A stretch of 64,000 bases of DNA, taken from Hydractinia symbiolongicarpus (Eukaryota; Cnidaria; Hydrozoa; Anthoathecata; Hydractiniidae). Made by a program: the position numbers and the translations under genes. The notes under the pieces are model-generated. The model saw nothing but the letters and a program-made list of their open reading frames with translations, made no database searches and was not told the DNA's origin. Positions 24,458 through 35,141 of this stretch are shown piece by piece. The stretch covers positions 11,222,001-11,286,000 of the forward strand of contig NC_079882.1 of NCBI RefSeq assembly GCF_029227915.1. The letters run 5' to 3'. Positions within the stretch are counted from its first letter, which is position 1, and each line of letters opens with the position of its first letter.

Positions 24458-27400
24458 ATGTCTAAGAGAGGGAAAATAGAAGACAGCAGATGTTGTTGTG
24501 GAATATTTAAAAAGCAGTTGAGTTTAGTTGACATTCACAGACAAAATGGTAGAAGACTAAAAAGTAAGTAAATAATGGCTGACACACAAAAGGAATACAT
24601 TGAACTTTTTGAGAAGTATACTTCACTTCTTTCAGAAATGGAAATCATCTCCAAGGATAACGAAAGATTATCTAGGTTGAAACCACATAAAATAAACAGC
24701 AAGAATGACGATCAACGCAGACTGGAGAAACTAGAAGCAGAATTAAAAGAAAAGGATAAAAAATACTCAAAATTGTGTTTGGAAATGGAACTAATTTTAC
24801 AAGATAATGAGAGATTGCATAAAAGCTTGTCAATGTATGAAACAATCAACTTAGGTAATTATTCGGAGGGAGTTGAGCAACTATCTGTAGAAAAAGGTAA
24901 CAGTGAAACACAAAATAGCTCAAACAAAGTTTTGACAAAGATACATTCGGAAGAGCAAAGTGAACGAGTTGAATTGCTTCAAGTACGAGTCAATGAATAC
25001 GACCCAGTACAAAACAAGAATGAAGACAAAACAAAACAACTCGAACAACAAATATTACGTTGTCGTAAACTTCGTGAAAATGTTGACCAAAAAGATGAAG
25101 AACTTTCTCAACTTAAAATTCTCCAAGAAGAAATAAACACAGAGTACCAGAACCTGTCTGAAGAATGGTCAGTAATGAGGGTAAGTGTTAAAAACTATGA
25201 AAATTCGAGATGAACCAAAAAGGTGTCAGATCTTTTTTTATATTGCCAAATGAATTTTTTAGAAGGATTTAAGATTGCTTTATTTATAACAAAAAATATT
25301 GTTTTACTTTATGTGGGTGAAGGAGAACAAAGGGAGGATTATTGATAACATGTTGGTGTTTTTTTAGTCTGATATTGACTGGTATAAATTGCAATTATCC
25401 CAAAAACAAGCGATAATTATTAACCAATCAAAAGAATTAGAAGAAAATAATAAGGAACTTCATATGCTAAGATGTTTCATTATTGGTCAGAAGGATAATC
25501 TAAAACGCTCTCATCTGAGCCCCTCTGGTGTTAATATCTCAAGTAGTCAAACGTTGATTAAGGATGATGAAGGCCAAGGATGCGGACGATATTCCTTGAA
25601 TCTTTATAGTTCCGACGAAGAGTATGAAAGATCTATCGACACTCCAACGTTTATTGAAGTCTTCTTGCAGAGCTCTGCAATTTCTCCAATTGACGAAGAT
25701 ACACAACAAAGCAACACAATTTTTAGTGATGATGAGGCGTCTTTTGCGAAAAGAAGTAGTAGCGAATTAAAAGGGGAAAATTTTTGCACTTTATTTAACA
25801 CTGAAATATTTGAATATCAAACCGAAATTTCAGCTCTTGAGGACGAGATATTGAATTTAAAAAGAACTCACAAAGAAAACCTGGAATGGAAAGAACAAGA
25901 AATAAAAGCATTAGACACTAAATTGAAAGAATGCCTTTACAGAAATGATGAATTAATGTCCTCGTTGAAAAGTAAAACAGTTGAAAATGAGAAATTAAGC
26001 AGAGAAAATAATACAGACAGAGCAGAAAAATTAGAAAAAGAAATAAAGAAACTCAAAAAGATTTGCGCAAGTGCTGAAAAGACTGCAAATAATGAGTTTA
26101 AGAAAAAAAGAGAATTGGAAAGTTTAAACGAAAAGTTAATCAAGAATTTAAAAGATTTAAAAAAACAGATTGATCACCGAGATGAGTTTATCAAAATTGA
26201 ATCTAATATTCGAAAAGAAAATGAGGATCGAATCATAACACAACAAAAGGATCTTGAATTTCTTACGCTACGAATTTTGGAACTTGAAGAAGCAAACGAG
26301 AGAAGAAAAGAGGAAAGAAAATTATCCTCTAAAATGGAGAGAGAGCTGAGTGCAATGACTCAACAGGTGCAAGAGTTGCTAGATGGCAACGAAGAGAATG
26401 TTACGCGCTATAAACAATTTGTGGTAACATTGGAAGAACAAATTGAGACATTACTTTCACAATTTGAAGAGAGCAAGCAACGTCACGAATCAGACATTCA
26501 ATATCATCAAGTTATGCTGAAAAACAGAACAATAGAACTTGAAAACATCCAATCAGCGTTCAAAGAGAAGGAAGACATCATTAAAGGGATAAAAAAAGAA
26601 TTTACTTATTGTGAAGGAGAAGTAGCGAAGCAAAGAAACATGATTATTCAAAACGATAATAAAATATCAGATCTGAAAAAACAGATCGAATATTTAGCAC
26701 TAATCATAGATTTATTGCGGAGGAAAGTTGAAGGCTGCGACGGAGGGGAGTTTGTAGTCAGGCGCAATCAAATATTATCGCTTGAAGATAACTATTCTGT
26801 AGTCATGTTAAGAAAGTATTCTTCCCCAAGTACTGTTTTACCTGCTGATGAAAATGCATTCTTAAGAATTCCATCAACTAGCTCTGCAAGTGATGTGGAA
26901 AATGTCACAAACAGTTTCCCAACTAAATCGATAAATTCATCTTCAAGTTTAAAGAAGGGCCTGCAAGATCAAGACAAGAGGTTTGGATGTGATAACAAAT
27001 ACAATCATTTGAGAGATTCTCCATCAACCAGACGTAAAGATGCAGAGGTTGTTAAAAAATGTGAAAGTAAATTGTCAACATCAACAGAGATCCCTTCAGC
27101 TGCCAATGAATACATCAAAGCCACTCTCAGTTATATAGATATATACCCCAAAAGTATAAACAAGAATATGACAAAGGAAAAAACTTCCTTTAAAAATTTT
27201 TCTGAAACTTTAAATGAAAAGGCTTGCCGGAAAGTAGAAGGGGACAACACACAAATTGAAGGTAAAAATGAGAAACATTTGTACGAGAGTCGTAAATTAG
27301 GAAAGGACATAGATGATTGGCAGTTGAGATGGGAATGTGCGAGAAGATTAAAGTGTGACGTTGTTATGGTGACCAATCAAGACGGTTTAGGAATAGAAGA

Positions 27401-28559
27401 AAACATTAAACTTGAGTCAGGATCAAATATTCATCAGCTAGATGCGCATGTAGGAACTAAGGAAAATGATGAAAAAGCAAAAGAAAAAGTTGAGAAAGAA
27501 ACGAAAGAGATGGTGGAGAAATTAGAAGAGGAGGACCAGCATGTGTTGCAATTGGAAAAGTGTTGCGAAGAAATGCAAAAAATAGCAGCGTGTTTTCATA
27601 AGGAAATTCAGTCAAGTCAAATGCAGTTGCTTTCAATTCTTAAAGACAGAAGGCAGATGCAAGAGCAGCTAAAGAAAAATACTAGAAGTGAGATCAAGGT
27701 ATTAAAAGATTGGATTAAGGACAAAGTTGCTAATTGGAAAGAAAAGTGTCAAATTGTGTTTTGGCAAGTTGAGAAAACTCTTCACGAGAACGGTGAAAAA
27801 CTCTTGAGAATGCAAAACCAGCTGCATGAAATAAAAATGGATGTCGAAACAACTTCTAACAAATTTGTTAAAAACTATATCAAGCAAGGAAAGATTTGTT
27901 GGGAGTCAAAGCTGCAACAATACGACCAAATGTTGCTTAGCTTAAGATGCAAGCTATCACAGATTTTCTGCACCAATCAAAACAATATTGAAATTCAATC
28001 TCAACCAATCATAGATAAGATAGGCTCATCAATATATTTTCTTCATGACTTACTTGAAGTAATCGGAGCACGAAATTCGGTTAACAAAACAACTTCGAAT
28101 GCTGCAACAACCGAAGGAAAAAGTACACTGGATTTAGATGCACAACAAATGAATAGTCTGGAAGGTATTAAAAAGACGTTGCAGTGTAAAAATAAAGAGC
28201 TCGATGAAGCAAGAATAATGATCAAAATTTTAAATGAAGAAAAAGATGTGGACCATGTTTCAGCCAATGAGAAAGAGACGAATGACGCAGTTGACTTCAG
28301 ATTACGTGAGCAACATACCACGAATATGAAGTCAGATTACGACTTGAGAATCTTAATCCGCGATCTTGAAATCCGTCGCTTAAGAACACTACTAGCTGTT
28401 AAGTATCGCAAGAGAAAAAAAAAATTGTTTCAAAAACGAAAAACCTTCTTGAAAAAGTTAAGTAAAAAGAAAAGGATGAAAAAATCTGAAATTGTCTTTG
28501 AAAATTCATTTCCACGTAAATCAAATGCAACAAAGTTGGTTTGGGTTGATGGTAAATGA
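24458..28559 (+). CDS. Large coiled-coil protein, family not recognised
   Basis: Preferred model: exons 24458-24563, 24636-25180 and 25368-28559, 1280 residues. The first exon (MSKRGKIEDSRCCCGIFKK...) ends in phase 1 at a perfect GTAAGT donor; the acceptor CTTCTTTCAG before 24636 continues the coiled-coil frame. An alternative start, ATG 24575, lies inside this 72-base intron and reads straight on (1265 residues). The second intron (25181-25367) is phase 0. Nearly the whole protein is Glu/Lys/Leu heptad sequence with a less helical Ser-rich middle (about 460-620) and a Lys/Arg-rich C terminus (RKRKKKLFQKRK). Such proteins are usually cytoskeletal, centrosomal or Golgi scaffolds, but no family signature is visible. 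Poly(A) signal AATAAA at 28727. Confidence 0.8.
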
Positions 28560-30341
28560 CACTTAAAGTGATTGAAAGAAGTATTTTTTTATTCACATTT
28601 ATAATGTAATATAATAATATGAAAGTAAAACATTCGAACATGTTGTTATTGGGTATAAGGGGCCTGGTTGCTCTTGTATTGAAACAGAGGCAATAATTTC
28701 TTTGAGAAGAAAGAGACAAACAAACAAATAAAATATTGTATGAATTATTGTGGTTCAAATTTTTGCCACAATATAACAAGTGATGGTTATGCAATTAGAC
28801 TCGTGATAAGTGGAACTCCGGTTATTTGAGAGGCTGTTGTAATAAAAAAAACTGGCCCTTTTGTAATAAGCTGCTTGTTAGTGAACGATCTGGTGAAATT
28901 AAAAATTTTAGTGATTCTGAGCCTTAAATTGATCATTTTGGAGAATGACAAGAATTTTCTTTTTTATCTATATTCTAAATTTTACTTTTTAATTTCAGAT
29001 TTTATTTCCCGATTTGATAATTTATTGTTCCTTGTCGACCACCATGCCTTGGTTAACCCCGAATATTTTATACCTTAAAGGGCCAATTATAATTAATTAT
29101 GGTTAACTTTGTTTCAAAGTAAGCATATCATGCAAAGTCGTAAACAAAATCAAAATATTCACTGAATTTTTAAACAAATAAAATTCAAACATGACTAATA
29201 AGTATTGATACAAAGTGTGACTGTTATGATAAAAATAAAATTAGTCAGCAGCATCTAGAAAAAGCCTCCGTCCTCTAGGCAGCCTGTAGAAAACCCCTAG
29301 GTATAAAAACTTTACGCGCGTTGTTTTTACAATGCGCACCAAACAGTTTTTTACCTGTAAAAAATAAAAGTATGCCTCAATCGTAAAATTTTCGACCACG
29401 CTAATATGAGGTTCTGGTGTTTTTTCAAATAACTATGTCAACATTCGGCATTTTTTGCGCCGCGCTTTAGTTTGAATACAGAAGTGCTAAACTGAATTCA
29501 ATACAAATTTTCAAGAAGAAAATCTTTATAGGGAAATGGCGAAAGTGTTACGGTAAATATTATATTGTGTAAAGTCAGAAGAAGCAAGAGGATGGTAATA
29601 CTGTAGACTCATAGGGTACAAGGTTTTGTTTATATAATTTTAACCTTTCTGCTATAGAAACATAAAATTTTTTGTGAAACCAACCACAAAAGAAAAAGAA
29701 GTATTAAAATTGCAGTAGCGTGGCTAATTTCACTTCGAAACAAAACGGATTGAAATTTTGTTTCGTTTCGCCGTTGCGTAGAAAAAACTTTAAATGTTTG
29801 AGTCCAGGTTCAATTTGTCTATAGATGACCTGCCAATGTATACAAACGTTTACAAAACTTTGTTGATTATTTTTACATGGGCACACATTTTTGTAGGCAA
29901 AAAGAAACATTAGCTACCATACGGCTATTTTGTTAAAGTTCATATAGATTTTTCAGAAGCACAAGATCCAATAGGCACTGAAGTTAATTTTCTTTAACTA
30001 TCTGTATTCTCTTTTTAAAGTTTTACCAATTTTGAGTGAACTTTTTTATTTGTAAATAGATTTATTTGGCTTATGTTGTCTGTTGTTTATATTGTCTACC
30101 TAATTTTTTTGCGCAGAAATTGATTTATAACGATAAGCGTGTTTTGTCTGTCCGTGCGTAAAATTTAGGTGGTGCTAAGGATGCACGAAATAGCGATATC
30201 TAGAATTTATTTCACCGGCGGAAATCTGATGCCGGGAGTATGTACATCGAGCGAAGCCGGTGAATTTTTTACAAGCTAACGCCTAGTGCTTCTATCTTTC
30301 TCTTCAGAACAAAAAGAATATAAAGTCATCCAATTGTCAAC
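28560..30341. other. Intergenic, AT-rich
   Basis: Frames are short and unremarkable. A hairpin with arms TTACGCGCG/TGCGCACC-type sequence lies around 29310-29340, and an inverted pair TTCACCGGC ... GCCGGTGAA lies at about 30211-30269, immediately upstream of the galactosyltransferase gene. Confidence 0.5.
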
Positions 30342-31580
30342 ATGTCAGCATTTCGTCGCAAGAAATTATTGTTAACCTTCTGTTTCATATTTGCATTTTT
30401 CGTCTTTCTGCAACATTGGACAGACACAAAGGCGACCTGGAAAAATACAATAATGATGAAGCTTAAAAAATATCAAATCGAGTTACAACAAACTATAGAT
30501 TTCTCAAACTATGAACAAAAAAATACTTCTGGCTACATCGTAGACGAACGGAGTAGAAAACAGAGAATAAAACCTATTGAATTAGTAAAAGCAGACATGA
30601 AGAGCTTGCTAGATGTAAACGAGCAATTTAAAAAATCTAGAGACTGCGTGCAAAGAAGTCGCCATCAGATCGCCATGTATCTACATAAGGCGTATGAAAG
30701 TGAATTCTCACTAGATTACAAATTCCGACAAAAGAAAAACCCAATTTTAGAACCGAAATGCAAACCGGGCCTTGATCTTATTATTATTCTCACAACCAGA
30801 CCTGGTGCGTTTTATAATAGAGCTGCAATCCGCAACAGTTGGGGTCGTATCGATTCTAAAATCAATCAACATTCCTTTCGCACTTCATCCTTTACCTACA
30901 AAACTGTTTTCACAGTTGGCCGTGATGCAAATAGCAAAGTTGAAAAATTAGTCGAAGAAGAGAATAAATATTTTAAAGATATATTGAGACTGGATTACCA
31001 AGACACTTATGAAAATTTACCCAACAAAACAGTGCTTACATTAGAATGGATTGCTGATAACTGTCAACCAAGATACATCTTAAAAACTGATGATGACTGT
31101 TTTGTCAATGTGGTTGCTATAGCTCCCTGGTTAAAACGTTTAGATCCGGATATCTTATATGTTGGTAAAAAGAACGATTATATGCCTGTAATTCGTGACC
31201 CGCTACATCGAAATTACGTGCCCTTTGAAGACTTTGATGAGGAATTTTATAAACCTTACTGCGCGGGAGGTGGTTATATGTTGGCTGGAAGTATTTTAAA
31301 AAACGTGACACTAAAAGCTAGAAATATTAAACAAATTATAAATGAAGATGCATACATAGGCATGGTCACACACTCCTTAAACATTTTTCCAGTAGATGAC
31401 GAGCGATTTCTACCGTTTATATTTTCGAAAAAGAGTGTAAATAAGCGAATGATGTGTGATTGGAGGAGTAAATTTTTAATGCATGGCGTGAGGCCGAACA
31501 AACAATTGGTGATGCATTGGAATGCACTAGCTATGAACGAATATCCATCTTTATGTGAAGGCTTCTCAACTTTGAGGTAG
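30342..31580 (+). CDS. Beta-1,3-galactosyltransferase-like enzyme (GT31)
   Basis: One exon, 412 residues, a type II Golgi membrane protein: short basic cytosolic start (FRRKK), signal anchor about 8-24, charged stem to about 140, then the GT31 catalytic domain. Family motifs are all present: IRNSWG (163-168), the DDD metal/nucleotide-sugar site in LKTDDDCFVN (250-252), GGGYMLAG (309-316) and EDAYIG (335-340, family consensus EDVYVG). Enzymes of this family transfer galactose, GlcNAc or GalNAc in beta-1,3 linkage to glycoprotein or glycolipid acceptors; which one is not predictable here. The gene looks intronless, as many animal B3GALTs are. Poly(A) signal AATAAA at 31634. Start ATG 30342 is preceded by AACATG and gives the anchor directly. 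Confidence 0.9.
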   Translation: MSAFRRKKLLLTFCFIFAFFVFLQHWTDTKATWKNTIMMKLKKYQIELQQTIDFSNYEQKNTSGYIVDERSRKQRIKPIELVKADMKSLLDVNEQFKKSRDCVQRSRHQIAMYLHKAYESEFSLDYKFRQKKNPILEPKCKPGLDLIIILTTRPGAFYNRAAIRNSWGRIDSKINQHSFRTSSFTYKTVFTVGRDANSKVEKLVEEENKYFKDILRLDYQDTYENLPNKTVLTLEWIADNCQPRYILKTDDDCFVNVVAIAPWLKRLDPDILYVGKKNDYMPVIRDPLHRNYVPFEDFDEEFYKPYCAGGGYMLAGSILKNVTLKARNIKQIINEDAYIGMVTHSLNIFPVDDERFLPFIFSKKSVNKRMMCDWRSKFLMHGVRPNKQLVMHWNALAMNEYPSLCEGFSTLR

Positions 31581-32544
31581 CTCTAACCAGAATCAATTTC
31601 TTCACCACATTTAGGTTTTAATTATGTCTACTTAATAAATTTTAAAACTTGCAACCTTTTTTGATTGGATGATATTGCTTATGTGCGCGGGAAACAAGAA
31701 ACTGATCGACTGTTACATCTAATTTGTCGGTTTATCGGAGGCAGGCGAGCTGACCCAGGTGTCGCTTGCCAATGAAATCACCCTATGTGAAATGTGTTTT
31801 TGAAAAAAAAAAGTCTGAAACGAAAAAGATATATATTTCAGCCTTTTTAATTCACGTCGTTATTTAGCGTGTTAAGAAAGCAGGATTTCTGACTGACCTC
31901 ACGAATAAGAAGGAAAGGAAACACATCGTTTGCATACGATTTGGATACCAAAAATCAGTCATATTGGAAATTACTCCAGAATAAATAATTCGTGTTTATG
32001 AAAAAGACAACAGCATTCACAACAATAGTAAAATGACACAAGATAAACACGCGGATTGGATTCATTTTTGTAATGCATAGTGAAATTTTTTGATACTTAG
32101 AGTTTTGTAAATTGAGCCAAAATGTTTCTGATCCTAAAATAAATATTTCATTCATCATAAAATCATGAAAGCTGTGACCGGCTCCTTTGGTCATCATATA
32201 ATAAGAATATTATTCGTGTCGCTATAAACCATATGCTTCGCTTGCATAAGTGTCGTTTCCTTGTGGAAATTTCTGCAACCATATTTTAATCGCCATCGCA
32301 TATAAATAAAATAGTAGTCATTTTTTCCAGCGATTATTTAAAAATCACTTTTTCATTATGTCATTTTCTGAACGTCATGAGGCCTAAACCAAAAAGTATG
32401 GTTCTTGTAAAAAGCGTGTTCAGAAAAAGAAGAGGTTCGATGTGTATTCGCGCCAACTAAATCACTGATTCAGTGTATCCATTTTCATTACATGCACGAT
32501 GGAAGAACACAACGTTGTAAATGTTACCTGGTTGAAATCGCATG

Positions 32545-32660
32545 TTCCTCGTATGTAGTCGTATGTGACTGGTATACAGTTGTATGTGACTCGTAGGTAG
32601 CCGATGTGACTCGTGTGTAGTCGTATATGATCTGTATGTACACGTACACAGTCGAATATC
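32545..32660. repeat. Degenerate minisatellite of GTATGTGACT units
   Basis: Four to six diverged units built on TCGTATGTGACT / GTAGTCGTATGTGAC with a period near 20-22 bases. The open frame across it (32457-32681, minus) reads as repeated THESH/YTSHI-type words and is best explained by the repeat. Confidence 0.65.
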
Positions 32661-32725
32661 GATTGACAAGAGATGTTTCATAGTTTAGTATACACATCTT
32701 ACGTGAAAACAGAATCCTTGGGTTT

Positions 32726-32859
32726 TATACGTCATACATTCATGCATGGTGTTATTGTCTGCTTCAGGTTTGTGTCATGGTTAAAATGTTTGTATACGTC
32801 ATACATCCATGCATGGTGTTATTGTCTGCTTCAGGTTTGAGTTATGTTTTAAATGTTTG
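32726..32859. repeat. Tandem duplication, 2 x 67 bp
   Basis: Copy 1 is 32726-32792 and copy 2 is 32793-32859. Both begin TATACGTCATACAT and end AATGTTTG, differing at only a handful of sites, so the duplication is recent. Each copy holds a CATGCATG palindrome. Confidence 0.85.
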
Positions 32860-33158
32860 AAAATATTTCACTATTACGCGCAAATATAAATTTACAAAAA
32901 GGTGGCGAACAAAAATTTGTCTTAAGAATGTAACAATTCTGCTTTAATGCAAATAAAACTCGGAGATAAATTTAAATCCACAAAACATATTTTTTCGCAA
33001 AGTTTTTTTTCAGTTTAGAATAAAAATTTTTCAATCCACAAACGAATAAATAAAACGAAATTGCACTTGTGAGAATAATCATCTTCCAAACTGACGTTTC
33101 CGTTCTGAATGACGGATAATTGGTGATTTTTCAAATCAGTTCTTTTCTTAAGGAAATA

Positions 33159-33815
33159 CTATACTTTTGACCAGCCAATAGATTTTTTAACTTTACTGTC
33201 GGCGACAACAACGCTATCAGCCGCCCGAAGCAGGTCACCATATGTCAGGTGTGGATGCGTCATATCGACATAGGAACGTAACCAAACGGCTGCTCTCTCT
33301 TTGGAGTGACGATATCTTTGAGGTAACAATTTCTTTTCCTTCAATGAGAAATAAGCAAAAAAATTATTCTTATTCTGCAGTTGGTCAACGTTTTTATTTT
33401 CTGTCGTTTTTGTATCGTGATTGCTATGGAAAACATTGCACACATCCTTCGCTATGTTTAGCAGCTTTTCTCGTTTTTCTCCCACCCAATAACATGATCT
33501 AATTTCGTTGTCGTTTACTTGACTAAGCTCATGATACCAATGTTTCTCGCGGTTGAACCGAATACCTTCAATGATTTTCGTTGTCTGTAGTTGCGTAGCG
33601 TTTTGATTAATCGTTAAACTGCTTTGTGTTTTATTACATGGGCGTTTACGATTTGTTTGTGTAGTGTTTCTCTCACTGGGAGGAAAGTTTTTTTCGTTTG
33701 TTATTAGTTCCGTTCTTGTCACAGATTTCGAACTGTCAATACAAAAACCATTGGGGTTTAAAACTACATTAGTGTACAACTGGATATACGATCGAGTCGA
33801 TTTTTTCGATAACAT
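33159..33815 (-). CDS. Hypothetical single-exon protein, 218 residues
   Basis: An uninterrupted minus-strand frame with an ATG start and natural-looking composition: no signal peptide, Asn/Thr/Lys-rich middle, then a well-structured C-terminal part (FNREKHWYHELSQV, RYRHSKERAAVWLRSYVD, HPHLTYGDLLRAADS). That last segment looks like a small folded helical domain. I recognise no family. No convincing splice sites flank it. The next gene on this strand with certainty is POC5, 1.3 kb upstream. It could also be the 3' exon of a longer gene. Confidence 0.5.
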   Translation of the reverse strand: MLSKKSTRSYIQLYTNVVLNPNGFCIDSSKSVTRTELITNEKNFPPSERNTTQTNRKRPCNKTQSSLTINQNATQLQTTKIIEGIRFNREKHWYHELSQVNDNEIRSCYWVGEKREKLLNIAKDVCNVFHSNHDTKTTENKNVDQLQNKNNFFAYFSLKEKKLLPQRYRHSKERAAVWLRSYVDMTHPHLTYGDLLRAADSVVVADSKVKKSIGWSKV

Positions 33816-34099
33816 AACGATTTTTAAAAAACGATTTTATATTTCTCAAATTCAACCTCACTGCTTCAGCTTCTTTTTTATTTCTTTGGGATTCTCTTTT
33901 AACTTGAGCTCACAATAGAAATAAATGCCGCACTTTTGAAACAGATGGCTGCCACAAAATTAACATAACACTTTTAAAGAAGTAATTTCACATTTTATTC
34001 AATAATCTTTTGTAAAATTAACCCCATCACAACGAATTTGGTCATATCTTCATAGATAATATTTTTTTCATATGCAGAAAAAATACGTTCAAATCCTGC

Positions 34100-34348
34100 T
34101 TACAACAGACATAAATTTGTTCTACACAATAAAAAATAATGTGATGTTTCGACTAGAAAATGGCGTGCTTGGTGTAAGAAACCAGAAGCATTTGCTACAA
34201 AATAGTGTTGTATATTGAGAAGATGGCCATTTTGGATTTTTTTAGCTGGTAGACGGACACGGTAGAAACACGAGTGAACCATCGCACTCCTCTGTGAACA
34301 GTATCCATAATAAAAACTCAATAAAAGAAACACAACTCGTAAAAGCAT
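34100..34348 (-). CDS. Doubtful short ORF with signal-peptide-like start
   Basis: 82 residues starting with MLLRVVFLLLSFYYGYCSQ, which looks like a signal peptide with a cleavage site. The remainder is basic and hydrophobic with few cysteines and no known domain. It may be a first exon read through into an intron, or chance. It lies 28 bases downstream of the next doubtful ORF on the same strand. Confidence 0.22.
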   Translation of the reverse strand: MLLRVVFLLLSFYYGYCSQRSAMVHSCFYRVRLPAKKIQNGHLLNIQHYFVANASGFLHQARHFLVETSHYFLLCRTNLCLL

Positions 34349-34375
34349 TAGTTCTAAGCATTTTTTTATACGTGT

Positions 34376-34930
34376 TTATTTACTGGCCTCTTTTCCTCTA
34401 TCCAAAACAAAGAATAACACTACAGGACCTGTAATCGACGTTAAATCGAAGGTAAATTCAAACTCTTTTACAAAGTTACAACATTCTGCCTCCCGTTTTT
34501 TTGCTAGATACATGTTATTTAGGTCAGGTGGATTTACAATGTACAAGGGATAAAGTATACACCTCGCGAAGAGCAGAAAAAAACTTATCCAATTTTTTTT
34601 GTCCAAGAAAGTTACACTGCAATGTTCAAAGAAAGCTGCAATCGATCCGCTGCACTCAACGCAAATAGAATAATGGGTCCACCCACTCCAGTTCTTACGT
34701 CTAAATCCAGGGATAAAAATATTTTTTAATGTGCGCTTGGAGGGCGGAGAGGTCGGAAAACAATTTCTTTCCTCCACAATGTTTTTTTTTTCACAACTTA
34801 CAGATTTTTTTAACTGAAAATAAATCATGCAGAAAGCCATTATTTTCGGTATCAGACAATGAAAGAACACCAATATAAAAATCTCATTATGCAAGTATAA
34901 AAGATAAACACAATCCACAATACTCTCCAA
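34376..34930 (-). CDS. Doubtful ORF, 184 residues
   Basis: A long open frame for such AT-rich DNA, with several hydrophobic stretches and eight or so cysteines scattered in the middle. I find no domain, and the composition (Phe, Ile, Leu, Lys) is what random AT-rich sequence yields. It may contain one real exon, for example around FEFTFDLTSITGP, but splice sites do not settle it. Confidence 0.2.
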   Translation of the reverse strand: MESIVDCVYLLYLHNEIFILVFFHCLIPKIMAFCMIYFQLKKSVSCEKKNIVEERNCFPTSPPSKRTLKNIFIPGFRRKNWSGWTHYSICVECSGSIAAFFEHCSVTFLDKKNWISFFLLFARCILYPLYIVNPPDLNNMYLAKKREAECCNFVKEFEFTFDLTSITGPVVLFFVLDRGKEASK

Positions 34931-35141
34931 AGAAGTTCGTAATTAAAATTTTCAAAAAAAATCGGGTTATTGCCATATTAATTTATGCGAAAATTCTACA
35001 GATGGAAAGAACAATGTCTTAGTTGCTAAAGAAACTAGCCTTCTAGAAATAGCTTAAATACAATTAAAAGCATTTAATAACACTTTATCAATAGGTATCA
35101 ATTGCTGTAATTTGCTGAATATATCCATTACGTTCCGACAT

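Larger units (their letters stand above)
31581..33158. other. Intergenic with tandem repeats
   Basis: No gene supported. Contains a degenerate tandem array (32545-32660) and a two-copy 67-bp duplication (32726-32859). The frames across the array are by-products of the repeat. Confidence 0.6.

Noticed and set aside
25604-28794. Several minus-strand frames under the coiled-coil gene
   Set aside because: Glu/Lys-rich heptads give Phe/Ser/Leu-rich antisense frames; they have no independent support.
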